Assembly (NCBI GenBank): GCA_026745465.1
Contig: JACYXH010000319.1
Span: 1,777,001-1,841,000, forward strand
Length of the DNA: 64,000 bases
DNA from: Lota lota
Taxonomy: Eukaryota > Chordata > Actinopteri > Gadiformes > Lotidae
Direction of reading: 5' to 3'
Made by a program: the position numbers and the translations under genes. The notes under the pieces were generated by a model. It saw only the letters and a list, made by a program, of their open reading frames with translations. It did not search any database and was not told the DNA's origin. Position 1 is the stretch's first letter, and every line of letters begins with the position of its first letter. Positions 23,033 through 36,862 of this stretch are shown in pieces.

Positions 23033-25212
23033 TCTCTCTAGAACACATTGCACTGTTTATATTGCATTGCTGTTATATAACATGTTGTTGTGTGCATGTA
23101 GCATACCATCCTATTGTATGCCACATGCCATGAAGTCTAAAAGACTTGGAACAGAACACAATTGGCTGCTGTCTATGCCCCTCATTCTTTCTAGTTGCAC
23201 TTCTTTCACCAAATGTTGAGTATCGCTAAATGTTGCATGTTCCAATGTTTGTTTTTTGTTGAATTTTACTCCGTGTTGAGCTGCCCTCTTGCCCAGGCCA
23301 GGCCCTTGCAAAATACTTCTTTTTTTTAAGTAAAGGGTAAATAAATGAAACAATGAGAGCCAGAACAGGAGGTACAGGTACAGATGGAGATGGCTACGGT
23401 GGCATCATTTTTCACAATGCCTCACGGCAATTAGAAGCCTTTGACCCTGGGCTTGCCGAGGGAAGAGGGAAGGGGGAACAACAGGTCAGACTAAGAAACT
23501 CTCTCTCTCTCATGATCGCCTCCCAAATGGACCAGCAGACCTGTGGCGGGCTATGCTCCCTGGGCTGGAACTAATCCTCTTGGCTGAAAGAGCTGCTGGA
23601 CCCGGGAGCATGCGGTGGTGCGCCTTGTCGTGTGGAGTGGTGAGAGGCCGCGTGGATTCCGTCCAATCGATAGGATAAAGCCATGTTGAGTGACATGGGA
23701 AAAGCACTGTCACAGAAACACTGTAAAACAACAGCCTTCCTGCAGCCTTTCTCACAAAGCTTGTTCGTTTTTTCTTCCCCGGTTTGTGTTTTTCGATCGG
23801 CCCTTATGTTGTGTTTGGTTCCGCTACGTGCGGACAGCACAATAAGTGGGGTTTATCGTGCATGGATGGGTGGGTATAGCAGTGGGTAGAGAGTGGGGGG
23901 GGGGGGTCTGTGTAAATGACCACACCAAATAGAAATAGAGCCCATTTGGTCGGAATCTATTCCCACTGCGTCGACCCTTTCCTTCAATTAACGCCCAGTC
24001 CGAGCGTTGGTGAAGGGGAGCTCAAGAGCACACCTCCCGTGTCTGGACGGGGACGTGGGGAACAGCTCCTGGAACACTGCCTCCTGGGGAGTCTGCCTGT
24101 CTTTGTGAATATAATTAGGAACTGCATAGTATGTGGTTTAAGTAGTTAGCCCCCCTTTGCCAGTATTATGGTCTAACCCAGAATTGATTCCGATTAATTT
24201 ACTGACTATAGTAATTGTTCAAAGTTGAACTGAGATTCATGATGTAGATGAAGATTTCCAAAATTAAGAACTGTAATAGAATACACAGGTGATATTAGTA
24301 TTCTCTTCCCTTATTGGTTTTTATGAGGATTTCATCAACCCATGCAAAAATCAGGTCATCATTTTGGTCCTTCCATTGATACAGATCTCCATACCGATGG
24401 AGCTAATGTCCACAGACCTGTCCGCTAACAGAATTAGCTGCAGCTAGGAAAAGGAGAGGCGGGAAGAGAGCCTTCTATTGACATATACCTCGTCCTCTAA
24501 TGAGCAGCAAAGAAAAGGAAGGCCCACAATCTTTCCCTTTACAGGCAGCACAACAGTCAGCTAGTTAACCCTCTGTCTGGTGATGCAGGCTCGCTACAGT
24601 CAGTACGGGCAGCTCCCAGGTTGCTTCTCTTCCCTCTCTCTCTCTCTCTCTTCCACTGAGACTATCGCTAGTCCTGCAGAACCAATGCGTCTGCTTGTGA
24701 CTAATTTGGAGTGCTGCTGAGAGTGGGCTGCCCAGACCGCCCCCCCCCCCCCCCCCGTTCTCCCCTCTTCCCTCCCCAACCCCGTCCCTCCCTCTTTTGT
24801 CTGAGAGCTTATGATTGTCTCAGCAAGTCAGCTCACGATACCTTGGGGTGGTGGGGGGGGGGGGGGACGAAAAGAAACAGCCTGACGTCTCACCATGCAG
24901 TTCCCCTTCCCAGCCCTCGATCATGCCGTATCCCTGAAGAGGGAGAGAGAGAGCGACATGGCGTGTCATGATGCCACTGTCCCTTCCTATCCCAGCCACA
25001 ATCAGCAGAAGAGAAAGAGAAAGGGAAAAAAAGAAACGTGAAGCTTTAATTACCCTCCCTCAGTCTTGAGTATCATAACCAAGCCAACACTAATTACCTC
25101 AAGTGCTCGTGCACTCTGCTCTCCTGCTTATGTAGCAGTAAATAGGAGGGAGCTGATGGGAGCTGATCCGAAGTAAGAGGGGGTGTGCAGCGATGAGAAA
25201 GAGAGACTCAAT

Positions 25213-25233
25213 CCCCCCCCCCCCCCCCCCCCC
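25213..25233. repeat. Poly(dC) tract, 21 bases
   Basis: Uninterrupted run of C, about 150 bases from a CA microsatellite. Confidence 0.9.
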
Positions 25234-25381
25234 AAATAATTATGACGTAACAACAATGTGGTGAAATATTCATGTCACACCATGGGGACAGATTCCTCCT
25301 GTCTGATCCTGAAGTGCTGAGCTAACACTAGTAGGCTAAGACTGCATGCAGGATCAGGATAAGCCAGGGAGGAAGCAGCGG

Positions 25382-25382
<1 letters not shown>

Positions 25383-25423
<41 letters not shown>
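25383..25423. repeat. (CA)n microsatellite
   Basis: About 20 uninterrupted CA units on the plus strand. Confidence 0.9.
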
Positions 25424-25425
<2 letters not shown>

Positions 25426-25809
25426 CTAACGATGCCACGCATGCAGCTAAGTTATGAGCAACAAACAAACTCTGGTCATTGTGAGGATATTTTCTTCTGG
25501 CGGTGTCAGCAGTGCTGTTTTCTATAGCATTGTTCACTGTGTACAGCAGCTGTAAATAAGGGAACAAGTCTGCAGGTCTAGCTGTCATCTCAATGGACAG
25601 CGCTAACCATCATGCCATAGTTGTCCTCCACCTGATACTTTCCCCTGCGAACGACGAGTTGAGCGTCCATCTCAGCATCACTACACACTGCTGTGTTCTC
25701 ACAAACAGATGCCCTGTTACAAATACGATTTAATGGCCGTTTAACAAAGAATTCATCTGCGCCATGAATGCTAGCGGTGTGTTTGTGCGTGTGTGTATTT
25801 GTCTGTGTC

Positions 25810-25840
<31 letters not shown>

Positions 25841-26324
25841 GTTTCTTAATTAATATTCCAATATTTACTAACAAGCCATCATTTGACACAGAACTAATTT
25901 GTCAGCAGACTTTCTTGACAACACTGAACAGGTGTGACGCCAGCCCCTCTCAATCCGTACATTGTGTACATCTCAAGTGTCAAAGCAACACAGTCATACC
26001 CCCCTCACAGAGCCACGCAAGGAGCTTGCATAACACGCATGACAGCCCCAAATGAATGAGTTGAAAGAACTCACATTAATGTCGTTAATGGAGAGGATTA
26101 TGAAGTAAGGATAGGCTCCAGTTTGCTGGACAATGCCTGACTCTAATCTGATGCATGAACAGAAGGGTAATTATAACCACATCAACAACACAAGAGGCAA
26201 CCTGCGGTACATGGATTTAGGTTTGCTTCACGGTCATGTGTGCGAGTTGGTTTAGTATTTAGTTGTGTGCATGTTGCATGATGACATACTGCTGTGTAAT
26301 ATTGCCATAGAAATGTGTAGCTTT

Positions 26325-26375
26325 GCGTGTGTTTGTGTCTGTGTATGTGTGTGTGTGTGCATGTGTGTGTGTAGA

Positions 26376-26407
<32 letters not shown>

Positions 26408-26440
26408 CGTGCATGTGCGTGCGTGTGGTTACACAATAGT
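26325..26440 (-). repeat. CA-rich tract just inside the grm4 intron
   Basis: On the plus strand this is TG-rich with about 14 pure TG units near 26374-26402 and interrupted units on both sides. In the grm4 transcript it reads as CA repeats about 75-190 bases downstream of the splice donor. Intronic CA repeats are known binding sites of hnRNP L and can modulate use of nearby donors; that effect here is inference. Confidence 0.8.
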
Positions 26441-26508
26441 GTGCATGTGTGGGTGTGTGAAACAAGAAACCATGCAACAATGTGCAACATTGGAAGAAAA
26501 AAACGAGG

Positions 26509-26514
26509 ACTCAC
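26509..26514 (-). other. grm4: 5' splice donor of grm4 coding exon 1
   Basis: The minus strand reads TTCAGA then GTGAGT directly after the LRLFR codons. This is a near-consensus donor, although the last exon base is A rather than G. The reading frame stays open past it only into CA-repeat sequence (His-Thr repeats), so real coding stops here. The junction matches the known LFK/IPQ exon boundary of group III receptors. Confidence 0.9.
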
Positions 26515-27069
26515 TCTGAAGAGACGCAGGATGTTGGCCACCATGATGGACACGGAGCTGGCCGACGCCCCGATCACCCCCACCACCCGCTCGGGCTTCG
26601 TTATGATGGGCGGCCCGCCGCTCAGGCACTTGACGTCAGTGGAGTCCTTCTCGATCAGCGCCTGGACGAACGTCAGCGACTGCTCCAGGGCGTGCGTGTC
26701 CCGCGAGCAGGTGTCCAGGATGCGCGCGCCCAGCGTGATGTTGGGCAGCAGCTCGTGGTCGTTGTTGATGCGGTCCAGGGCGAACAGCATGGCCTCCAGC
26801 CGGTGGACGCCTTTCTCCTTCTTCAGCTCGCCGCACGCCTTCCCGTCGTTGCCCCGCGCGTGCACCGGGAACAGCCCGCCCAGGGAGATGTCCCCATCGA
26901 TGCGGATGGAGTTCAGGTGGGTGTGGCCCGGCGTCTTGGGCTTGGCCGCCGTGGCCGTGGTGAAAACCTGGAACGCCAATACGAGGAGGAGGAGGAGGTG
27001 CCAGTGGTGGCCGCCTCTCGCCACGCGACCACCAGTCCCCCCTCTCTGAGAGCTCCCTTGCACAGCCAT
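26515..27069 (-). CDS. grm4: Metabotropic glutamate receptor 4, first coding exon
   Basis: Encodes the first 185 residues of a group III metabotropic glutamate receptor, a class C G-protein-coupled receptor of presynaptic membranes that couples to Gi/o. Residues 1-22 are Gly/Arg/His-rich, 23-36 form a hydrophobic signal-peptide core, and cleavage is likely near residue 42. The ligand-binding domain begins with NSIRIDGD (53-60) and continues with [49 protein letters not shown] and [11 protein letters not shown]. By alignment from memory with mammalian mGluR4, glutamate-contacting Lys74, Arg78 and Ser159 correspond to K86, R90 and S171. C79 and C121 match the intradomain disulfide pair and C148 the intersubunit cysteine. 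N110-I-T is a glycosylation sequon. The KPK near the mature N-terminus and the NSIRIDGDI sequence favour mGluR4 over mGluR7 or mGluR8. I chose the ATG at 27069 because it has A at -3 and G at +4; an upstream in-frame ATG at 27090 has a poor context. The exon ends in phase 0 after LRLFR, the usual group III junction. GC is much higher than in the flanks. Confidence 0.95.
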
Positions 27070-27078
27070 TATGAGAGC

Positions 27079-27080
27079 CT
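27079..27080 (-). other. grm4: Candidate 3' splice acceptor just upstream of the grm4 start codon
   Basis: The minus strand shows a T-rich stretch followed by GTGCTCAG and then GCTCTCATAATGG, placing an AG nine bases before the chosen ATG. Mammalian GRM4 has non-coding upstream exons, so an acceptor is expected near here. A second AG at about 27112-27113, after CCATTTCTTCA, is an alternative. Which one is used cannot be decided from the sequence alone. Confidence 0.4.
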
Positions 27081-27465
27081 GAGCACGCATCCAAAAACAA
27101 AACCAATGTCCCTTGAAGAAATGGGCCCACGCATGCAATTGCACAAGCATGCACAAAAAAACAAAAAAAGAAAGATCCTAAGGGTTGGCTGCGATATTCT
27201 TCAACGCACGCTTTAGGGGTCTTTAGATGTCTCCTCTCATGTTCCTCAGTTATGACGCACCAAAGTATTTATAATTCTCTGTCTCCCCCTCTCCTTTGCA
27301 GCGTGGTCTCTGTCCCCTATCTCTTCAGGTCTTGGTGTTTTATCCCCGTCCTAATGCACCTGAGCAGAGCGAGGTGCTACACGGGGCTACGGTGCGGTGC
27401 TGCGGGGCGGCCTGTACAGAGAGCCATCTCTCGAGGTATTAGTGGGAACAAAGGTGTCGAGTAAA

Positions 27466-27470
<5 letters not shown>

Positions 27471-27504
<34 letters not shown>
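27471..27504. repeat. (TC)n microsatellite
   Basis: Seventeen TC units on the plus strand, GA on the grm4 strand, between the coding exon and the candidate 5' UTR exon. Confidence 0.9.
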
Positions 27505-27507
<3 letters not shown>

Positions 27508-27650
27508 CTCTCGCCTCCACTCCTGTGACTTGAACTCCTGAGGCACGTCTGTAGTGGTTTGCCTTCTTCCTGCTTCCCCCCCCCCCCCCCCCCTCCCAGG
27601 AGAAGAGAGCACTGGTGTCAACCCTGTGAACGACGCGGGGGCCAACTCAC

Positions 27651-27682
27651 AGCCTCCATAAGCTCTGCTGCTGCCAGGGAAC
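27651..27682 (-). other. Candidate small 5' UTR exon of grm4
   Basis: On the minus strand a strong acceptor (TCCTCTGCTTGTGTTGCAG) precedes a 32-base stretch that is followed by GTGAGT. The acceptor has a long pyrimidine run and a perfect CAG. The donor lacks the preferred AG before GT. The site lies about 580 bases upstream of the grm4 coding exon on the correct strand. It may be a real non-coding exon, a longer exon ending further on, or chance. Confidence 0.25.
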
Positions 27683-30135
<2,453 letters not shown>

Positions 30136-30491
30136 TGAGACACTGCTGCATGCTCCACCAGATGTTTATTCACCAGGGCCAGATGGTATAGGAGGGCATA
30201 ACTATCAGGGTGCCTTCATGGAGTATACCAGTTAATACTTAGTAGGGACATCCATGCTGCAGCCCCATAATGAGAGACTGCAATGTATGATGTGACCCAA
30301 AGGGATTCACTTCACTTTCTTCTTTTATTTCAGAGCAATTTCAGAAGAAAAATGAATATGATTCTATATATATTTAATTCACATGCAGCCTAATTAATGA
30401 TTATGGTTAATGATTATATAACAGCAAAACCTAGTATGATAGTTGTTTCTTAACATGTAGCTGTAAAGCTATTTTGTGATAGGAAAGCCTT

Positions 30492-30516
30492 CATATGTTA
30501 TATGATATAACATATG
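30492..30516. repeat. 12-bp perfect inverted repeat
   Basis: The arm CATATGTTATAT and its exact complement surround a single G. CCTTCA just outside on the left pairs with TGAAGG a few bases outside on the right. Confidence 0.85.
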
Positions 30517-31177
30517 GTATCATGTGAAGGCACACATGATATGGGAACAATGACATGTTTATTGAATTGACTTAAACAACATTTTCCCATCTCTTTCAAA
30601 TGATTGTGAACTTCTTCAAAGCAGCATGATTCAGTAGGGTTTTCTCTAGTAGTGACAGACAGTTCCGCTGCCAGTGTGATCCAGGCGAAGCTAAATCAAA
30701 CCTCACAGAAGCTTGGGGTGAGAAACCGGGCTCTTTTCTTGACTGCTTCTGTCAGCGCCTTCACGACCGCTGTGAATTGCAGCCCCCATTCGGATGCCGT
30801 TTAAGGTAACCGACCAGGGACTTATTCCTTTCCCCCCGTTCATAATTACAAGTATTAATCTGCCCATGCCACGGAGATGAAGGTACATTGTATTTTGCCC
30901 TAATGAGGAACCTTTCATGGCATCTATTTTGGGACGGACTAGGACGGCGTGTTTTTTGTGGGGCTGAAGTTTATGTTTGCTTTGCTTCCGCCGAAAAATC
31001 CATCCAATAAATTCTGTCATTCAGGTTGGAGGTTAGGGTTATACATTATTCGCTCATTTTGACTTTTAATGTGACCCTTTTTAATGAGACGTCGAGTTTT
31101 GTGATTTCTAAGAATGGCAACACTTCATTGAGATTGTCCACTGCAGATGCAACAATTATAACAGTCGGCCTTAAGCA

Positions 31178-31198
31178 CCCCCCCCCCCCCCCCCCCCC
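31178..31198. repeat. Poly(dC) tract, 21 bases
   Basis: Uninterrupted run of C following TTAAGCA. Confidence 0.9.
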
Positions 31199-33670
31199 AT
31201 GCTTTCAATTAAAATGATGTTTTCCATTTTAACCTGCTCTGCCAGCTCTTGTCCTCACCTACTATTTGCACCACCATGCATACAGCTACAGTGGATAATA
31301 GTTGTCACCTATTGTGAAAACAGTTCTTTCTTCTAATTGATGCTAAATGTGTGGTGTATTTGATATGCTTTGATAGACCCCAGTTTAGCTCACTTGAAAA
31401 ACAAATCCTTCTACTATTAGCAATAGCAGTCACACATTGATGTTGTAATTCGACAAGGAATGGTTGTTTGGTTGGTGGGAAATTATACCTAATACCCGTA
31501 TGTCCAATGAGATCAAAGAGGGAAACAAAGATAGCCTCTTCAATTGAGAGCACAACACATGGGTGCCTGATCAATAGTTATATATTTTTGGGGGCAAATT
31601 CTATGTTTTTTGTTATTAACAAAAGGATAAATTTAGAAGACATACATGATTTTGTTGGTGTTAACATTGCCTGTTAAAAGATTGCCAAAATATCCACTTG
31701 TTTTGCTCAGATGATTGCACTTCTACTAATTGGTTGTTGTTTCAATCTACGGAGTTCCTGTTCCGCTTGGCTCGTGTAAAGAAATCAATGCTAACAAACC
31801 TGCACCAAATGACTAGAATAACACTGAATAACTTAATAGTTTAATTTTAACAATTACAAACTGGATTGTTTTCAAATACATGTTGCAATAAATAGATTAC
31901 CTGTGGGTTTGTTTGTGGTTTAAGATTAAAACATTGATATAAATGTTTGTTTTTGTGAGAAGAATCTGAGGATTTTAGCATTCAAATGAATACAGGAAGT
32001 GTCGAAAACTATTGATTGTATGCACAATAAGAAAAATTGACAGAATACATCAGTCTTCATCTTTACATGCAGTAGCTTCTGTTAACTCTTGGCACCCACA
32101 ATTCAATTGTTTGTCACTGGAACACAGCAATCCTTGAGTAGATAGAAAGATGATTTTCGATAATAACTGGGCATGTTTTAACTGAAATAGAAATAAAGCA
32201 GGGCAGCTCCTCCAATGGCGTCGAAGTGATGATTTGACTATTGTTTCATTAACAATAGACACCGTGTTCTGATACAACATTCCCTCACCACAGAAAGTAG
32301 TGACAGCTCTGAAAAGGACTGACTGACTACAATCTTTGATTAAAATGCAATGTGTCTGCCTGCCTTTTATTAAAGTAAGAGTGCAAGGCAGGGAAAGACA
32401 GGGCCTGATAAATACAGGCCTATATGGGCTCAAGTAAAAAAAGATTGCAAATGTTTTTTTCTGCATTGAGGCGATGGAGAACTAGAGAGGGAGGGAGAGA
32501 GAGAGAGAGATGGAAGAAAGAGAGTGTATGACTAACGGTAAGACAGACCCACCTCTGACTGACAGATGGTCGGTCGATTACTGACGCAGTGTGAATGAAA
32601 AGTGACCTTTGACGGTGTCGATTATAGACATAGCTGTGAATGTGTTTATATGTGGTGACATCATTATGAATCTTAACCAGTGACAAAATGTATCACACAG
32701 CAGGAGGCAAGGGGCTGAATCATGGACGTCAGATATTGAGGCTGTTCAGCATACCGTAACAGTTGTACCCTATGATGATATCTTCAACGTTACACCCTAG
32801 TAACCCTCTCTTGGATGCAGCCACCCACATCAAACGCTGGCCTGACGGAGCCCCCCCCACACACACACACACACACACGCACACCGTGCCGTTAGCGTAC
32901 CCTCTCTGCATCTTTGTACCTTCACCGTGCCGTCGAAGTGCTGAAAAGGCAATTAGACCTGAGTAGAACGTCCCATTCTACCACAGAGTAGAACGTTCAC
33001 AAACTGGTTTGCGGAGATTGCTAAAAACATAGCAATGTATACACCATTCTTTCTTAACTACGCAATTATTTTAATAACAGTGACAAGACATAGCAATACG
33101 TTTAAAAAAAACAACAACACTATTTTGGGTTCACAGGTACTTTAAAGTTTAGCACTCTTCTTCAGTGGGATGATGGTATGATCCGTTTTTTTTTTTACAA
33201 AGCACCACATTCAACGCGCACACCATCATATTTCACAACTCCATACAATCCGTAGTCACTGGAGGCATGCAGGGATCCAAGCGATCCCAGTACAGCAGAG
33301 AAGTGTGCTGCCCTGCACTGCAACCCTCACACATGAACCCTAACAAACGGCGCGGTTCTGTCTAACGTCTAGAGCGATCGTCTTTCAATCTGGTTCTGGT
33401 TTCTCCCACACCTGCTAAGCAGTTTAGTTTGACCGACACAGCCCACATTCATCCCTGTGTGTAGACACCCATGGTTTTTTTTGTTGCTTTTTTAATGTTA
33501 CATAGCAATGTTCACTTACGTATATGTACCATTCATGCTGGGCACTGAATTCTTTCCTGACTCCAGAATAAACTCTGGATTATCTTAGTCTTGCAAGACG
33601 GTCTTATTGTGGTTCTGCTTGTCACTTATTTTTGTATGTGTGTGTGTTTGGATGTAACAAATCAATTTGG

Positions 33671-33822
33671 TAATTGCCCTTATGAACATATGGTACTGAA
33701 TTATTTTCGTAATTGCTTATCAACATTTGGTACTCCTATCGTTTGGGTAATTGCACATATCAACATATGGCCCTGAATCTTTTTAGTAATTGCTGATTAC
33801 ATTTGGCCCTTGGTCTGATTCG
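33671..33822 (+). repeat. Decayed 39-bp tandem repeat, four copies, each starting TAATTGC
   Basis: TAATTGC occurs at 33671, 33710, 33748 and 33787, spacings 39, 38 and 39. Each is followed by related sequence (ATCAACATATGGTACTGAAT-like). Units have diverged strongly outside the motif core. Confidence 0.75.
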
Positions 33823-34439
33823 TCCAACAAAGAGATCGCTCTGATTAAAACCCCAAACGTGTCACATTCCAATTGGAGATTCAATCACTGTGCAAACATG
33901 AAACATCCAATTCGATTGATTTACAATGTTACATTTGGACTGCATTCACACCTTCACACAAGTTTTATAGAATACATTTGTATTCTTCTGAAAATGTTTC
34001 ACACGTGTAGTTTTCTCAAAGCCGCAGGGGAGTGGACTCAACATCAAGTACAGATCAACAAAGGAGGAGTGTGAGAAAGGCAACTCAAAGCTCAGAGAGG
34101 AATGTACGCAGCCTTTATTTTAAGCAACTCGATATAGTAGACGATCTGCATTCACCACATCATCCCACAGTCACATCAAAGCTAGTTCCCTGTTCCCCCA
34201 TTACCCTATTCCCTGCTTTAAGACGCTCCATTAGCTAACTGCACTAGAGCCGAGGACGTAAGGGGGAAACCTCCCTCCTAAACAGAACAGTTCCTTAACC
34301 CATCTCTGTCTTCCCCAGTAAAGTAACCAGTGAGGTCAGTGTTGCTATTGATTTATGTATGAAGATCTAAACCAATGTTTTGAAATGTGTGGGGGGGACT
34401 GTGTTTGAAGGATATTGGTGCTATATATATATATTGATT

Positions 34440-34674
<235 letters not shown>

Positions 34675-35321
34675 CACAGATGTTTTTCAAACACAGTCCC
34701 AAACACAATACTCAAGAGATGAGAACCCTGGCATTCACTGTAAGACATTCATGCTCAAATCACATGCAAAGTAACAACATTCCTTAGAAATGTGATGAGA
34801 GACATGTATATTGTCTGTAAAGATTACAGCAATTAAAAGCCTGTTACTACGGGGATGAGTGTGTTATTTGCTATATAAAGGTTTTTTAAGCCACGTTGGC
34901 TAGAATGCCTCCTTCCCACGTCCCACTGTATATGTGAAATGTTAATTATTGATGCACTCTGCCTTTAAAGCTCTGCCAGCGTGTATATCTAGCATGCTGT
35001 AGAGATCTTTAGGGCTGAGGGAAAAAATCGGTGTCTTTGTTGCGTGGTCTTTATGTGCGCTGTTAGGTTCTGCAAGTGTTGCTGATGTTGGTGGAGGAAC
35101 GCGTAGGTTTGTACGTACGTGTGTCTGTGTGTGTGTATGTGTGTGTGTGTATGTTTGTGCACATGTGCGCGCATGCATGTGTCTGTGTATGTGTGTTAGC
35201 CTGGCTGTTTAGAACCCAGAAGTGCTTTAAAACAAGCGCCCTGAATCTGCCAGCGGAACGAGACGGAGTGGATCCCTGCAACCTGGCAACAACAAGGAGT
35301 GTTTCTCAGAGACGTGTGCAC

Positions 35322-35360
<39 letters not shown>

Positions 35361-36573
35361 CAGCGCCGACAACAACAGCGCTGCCTCTGCTCTGTAGGAA
35401 CACAAACAAATACGCCTTGCTTCCGCAGCATTTACTGTACACACCCGGGGTTGACTGAGAGTGGGAGCCTTAAGGGAGGTCTCTGGAGCTCAAACGAGGT
35501 TGATCACAGTCATGGAGAGGCGGCCATGTTCCCTGCATACGGAGGAATCAATGCTCATCAACACACTGTGGCGGCTAACACGAGGAGCTGCAAATCACGA
35601 GCCTAGTGCACACATCCTAATCGACACGTAACGAGCAGATACAGGCCCTGTGCACAGCTCACAGCACGCAGCGAGAGACTAGGGATCTCCCGCCCCCTGA
35701 GACCAAAGGATACAGCTACATACTACTATATAACTATTATGCATGGCGCTATGCAGTATAGTACCATGCATGTATGTATGGTATACCAGGGGTTCTCAAA
35801 CTTAGAACTCAATGGTCTACATCCTATTTGCATTCAATGTTCGATATGATTGGCTAGAACCAAAAAACATTGGATGTACTCTTATAACTACATACATATA
35901 AGCTACATAGATTCAACTTTAAGACAGTTAACTCAGTCCAAATATATTTGAGCCCTGTGGGAAGAATGACATTGTTTGCCTGCAATCAGTTGCTTGAACC
36001 TAGGCACAAAAGGTGTGATTGCCAGACCGATACACTGATCCAACGTTCATTGGTCAAGCTGCTGCGGTATGAGCTTTTGCTCTTTGAATGCCTTCTTTGT
36101 CAACTTTTCTTTTCTTTGTCAATGTTGACAAAGACATCTTCCCCTCACTGGCGACGGCATGCTCAGAGCCGCCCTACTCTGCCTACCGGTAAGCTACTCG
36201 TCGAAATTCATCAACGTCACGTCTCTTGTGATTAGGCCAGCAGGTAACCGAGGCAGACCTGGCTCAGGCAGTTAGTCCATCTTCATTTTTGAATCAGACA
36301 TCATATTACGACTACAATGACACTGGTTGAGAAACAGTTTGTCAAAGAAAAAAAGACACATTCTGTATCTGTGATTTAGGAGCTGATAAGCAAATTCTCT
36401 GGTGCAACGTTAATGCCTGAACACTCTCTCCAGCAGTTAGCTTCGTATTTCAAAATTGAAAACGTTACACTTCATAATGTGTTACTGTATTCTAACACAA
36501 GGTATGAGCTGGGTCCAGATGGACAAGCCATTCGGCCCAGATGCGGAACAAGGTCCGGACTTTGAGGAGTCCT
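34675..36573. other. Non-coding DNA upstream of grm4
   Basis: Contains a TG-rich block at about 35118-35195 and a CA run at 35331-35356; frames through them encode only Val-Cys or His-Thr repeats. No gene was recognised. Confidence 0.55.
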
Positions 36574-36862
36574 GATCTGTACCGCCATTTTGGAAGCATA
36601 GAGCATTTGAATGTTAGATAAAATGTTAGTAGTAATGGTTTTATGATCGTGTTTAGTCATTAATCATGGAATGATTTGCCATTTTGGGGAGAAATTGAAA
36701 CTGAAACTGTCCCACGTAGATTTAGGATTTGAAAGTACTACAGCTCTCTAGAGTCCTCGCAATGTGAAGGAGTATATATATATATGTCTGTGTGTGTTCA
36801 TTTAATGAATATTGTACACTATAAGGTTTGTACAACAGAATGCATTATGGGATTTTTTCTTG
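36574..36862 (+). mobile_element. MITE family A, copy 2 (broken, rearranged)
   Basis: Positions 36574-36769 match the interior of copies 1 and 3 (CCATTTTGGAAGCATAG, TAGTAATGGTTTTATGATC, ATGATTTGCCATTTTGGGGA, GAGTCCTC). After a short TA run, 36822-36862 carries the family terminus in reverse orientation (AAGGTTTGTACAACAGAATG and then CATTATGGGATTTTTTCTT). The copy therefore ends head-to-head with a fragment of another, and lacks an intact left end. Confidence 0.55.

Larger units (their letters stand above)
23033..26324. other. Non-coding intronic DNA rich in simple repeats
   Basis: Contains C and G homopolymers (24740-24756, 24853-24866, 25213-25233), a CT run near 24636-24650, a CA microsatellite at 25383-25423 and a TG-rich block at about 25783-25841. 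No exon was recognised. Confidence 0.55.
1..26508 (-). other. grm4: Inferred grm4 intron (partial, at least 26.5 kb)
   Basis: No later grm4 exon is visible on the minus strand below 26508. The next coding exon of this family should begin with IPQISYASTAP-like sequence, and no open frame of that kind occurs. The segment is therefore read as part of the first coding intron, continuing past the window edge. It carries the mobile elements, tandem arrays and microsatellites listed separately. An unrelated nested gene is not excluded, but none was recognised. Confidence 0.75.

Noticed and set aside
26182-26514. Read-through of the grm4 frame beyond LRLFR
   Set aside because: It passes a GTGAGT donor and then encodes only His-Thr repeats from the CA microsatellite.
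26636-27154. A 172-codon minus-strand frame in another phase of the same exon
   Set aside because: It is out of frame with the conserved receptor sequence and is Pro/Arg/Gly-rich shadow sequence.
26375-27216. Two long plus-strand open frames (224 and 244 codons) over the grm4 exon
   Set aside because: They are antisense shadows of a GC-rich conserved exon; their products are Arg/Val-rich or Val-Cys repeats with no domain.
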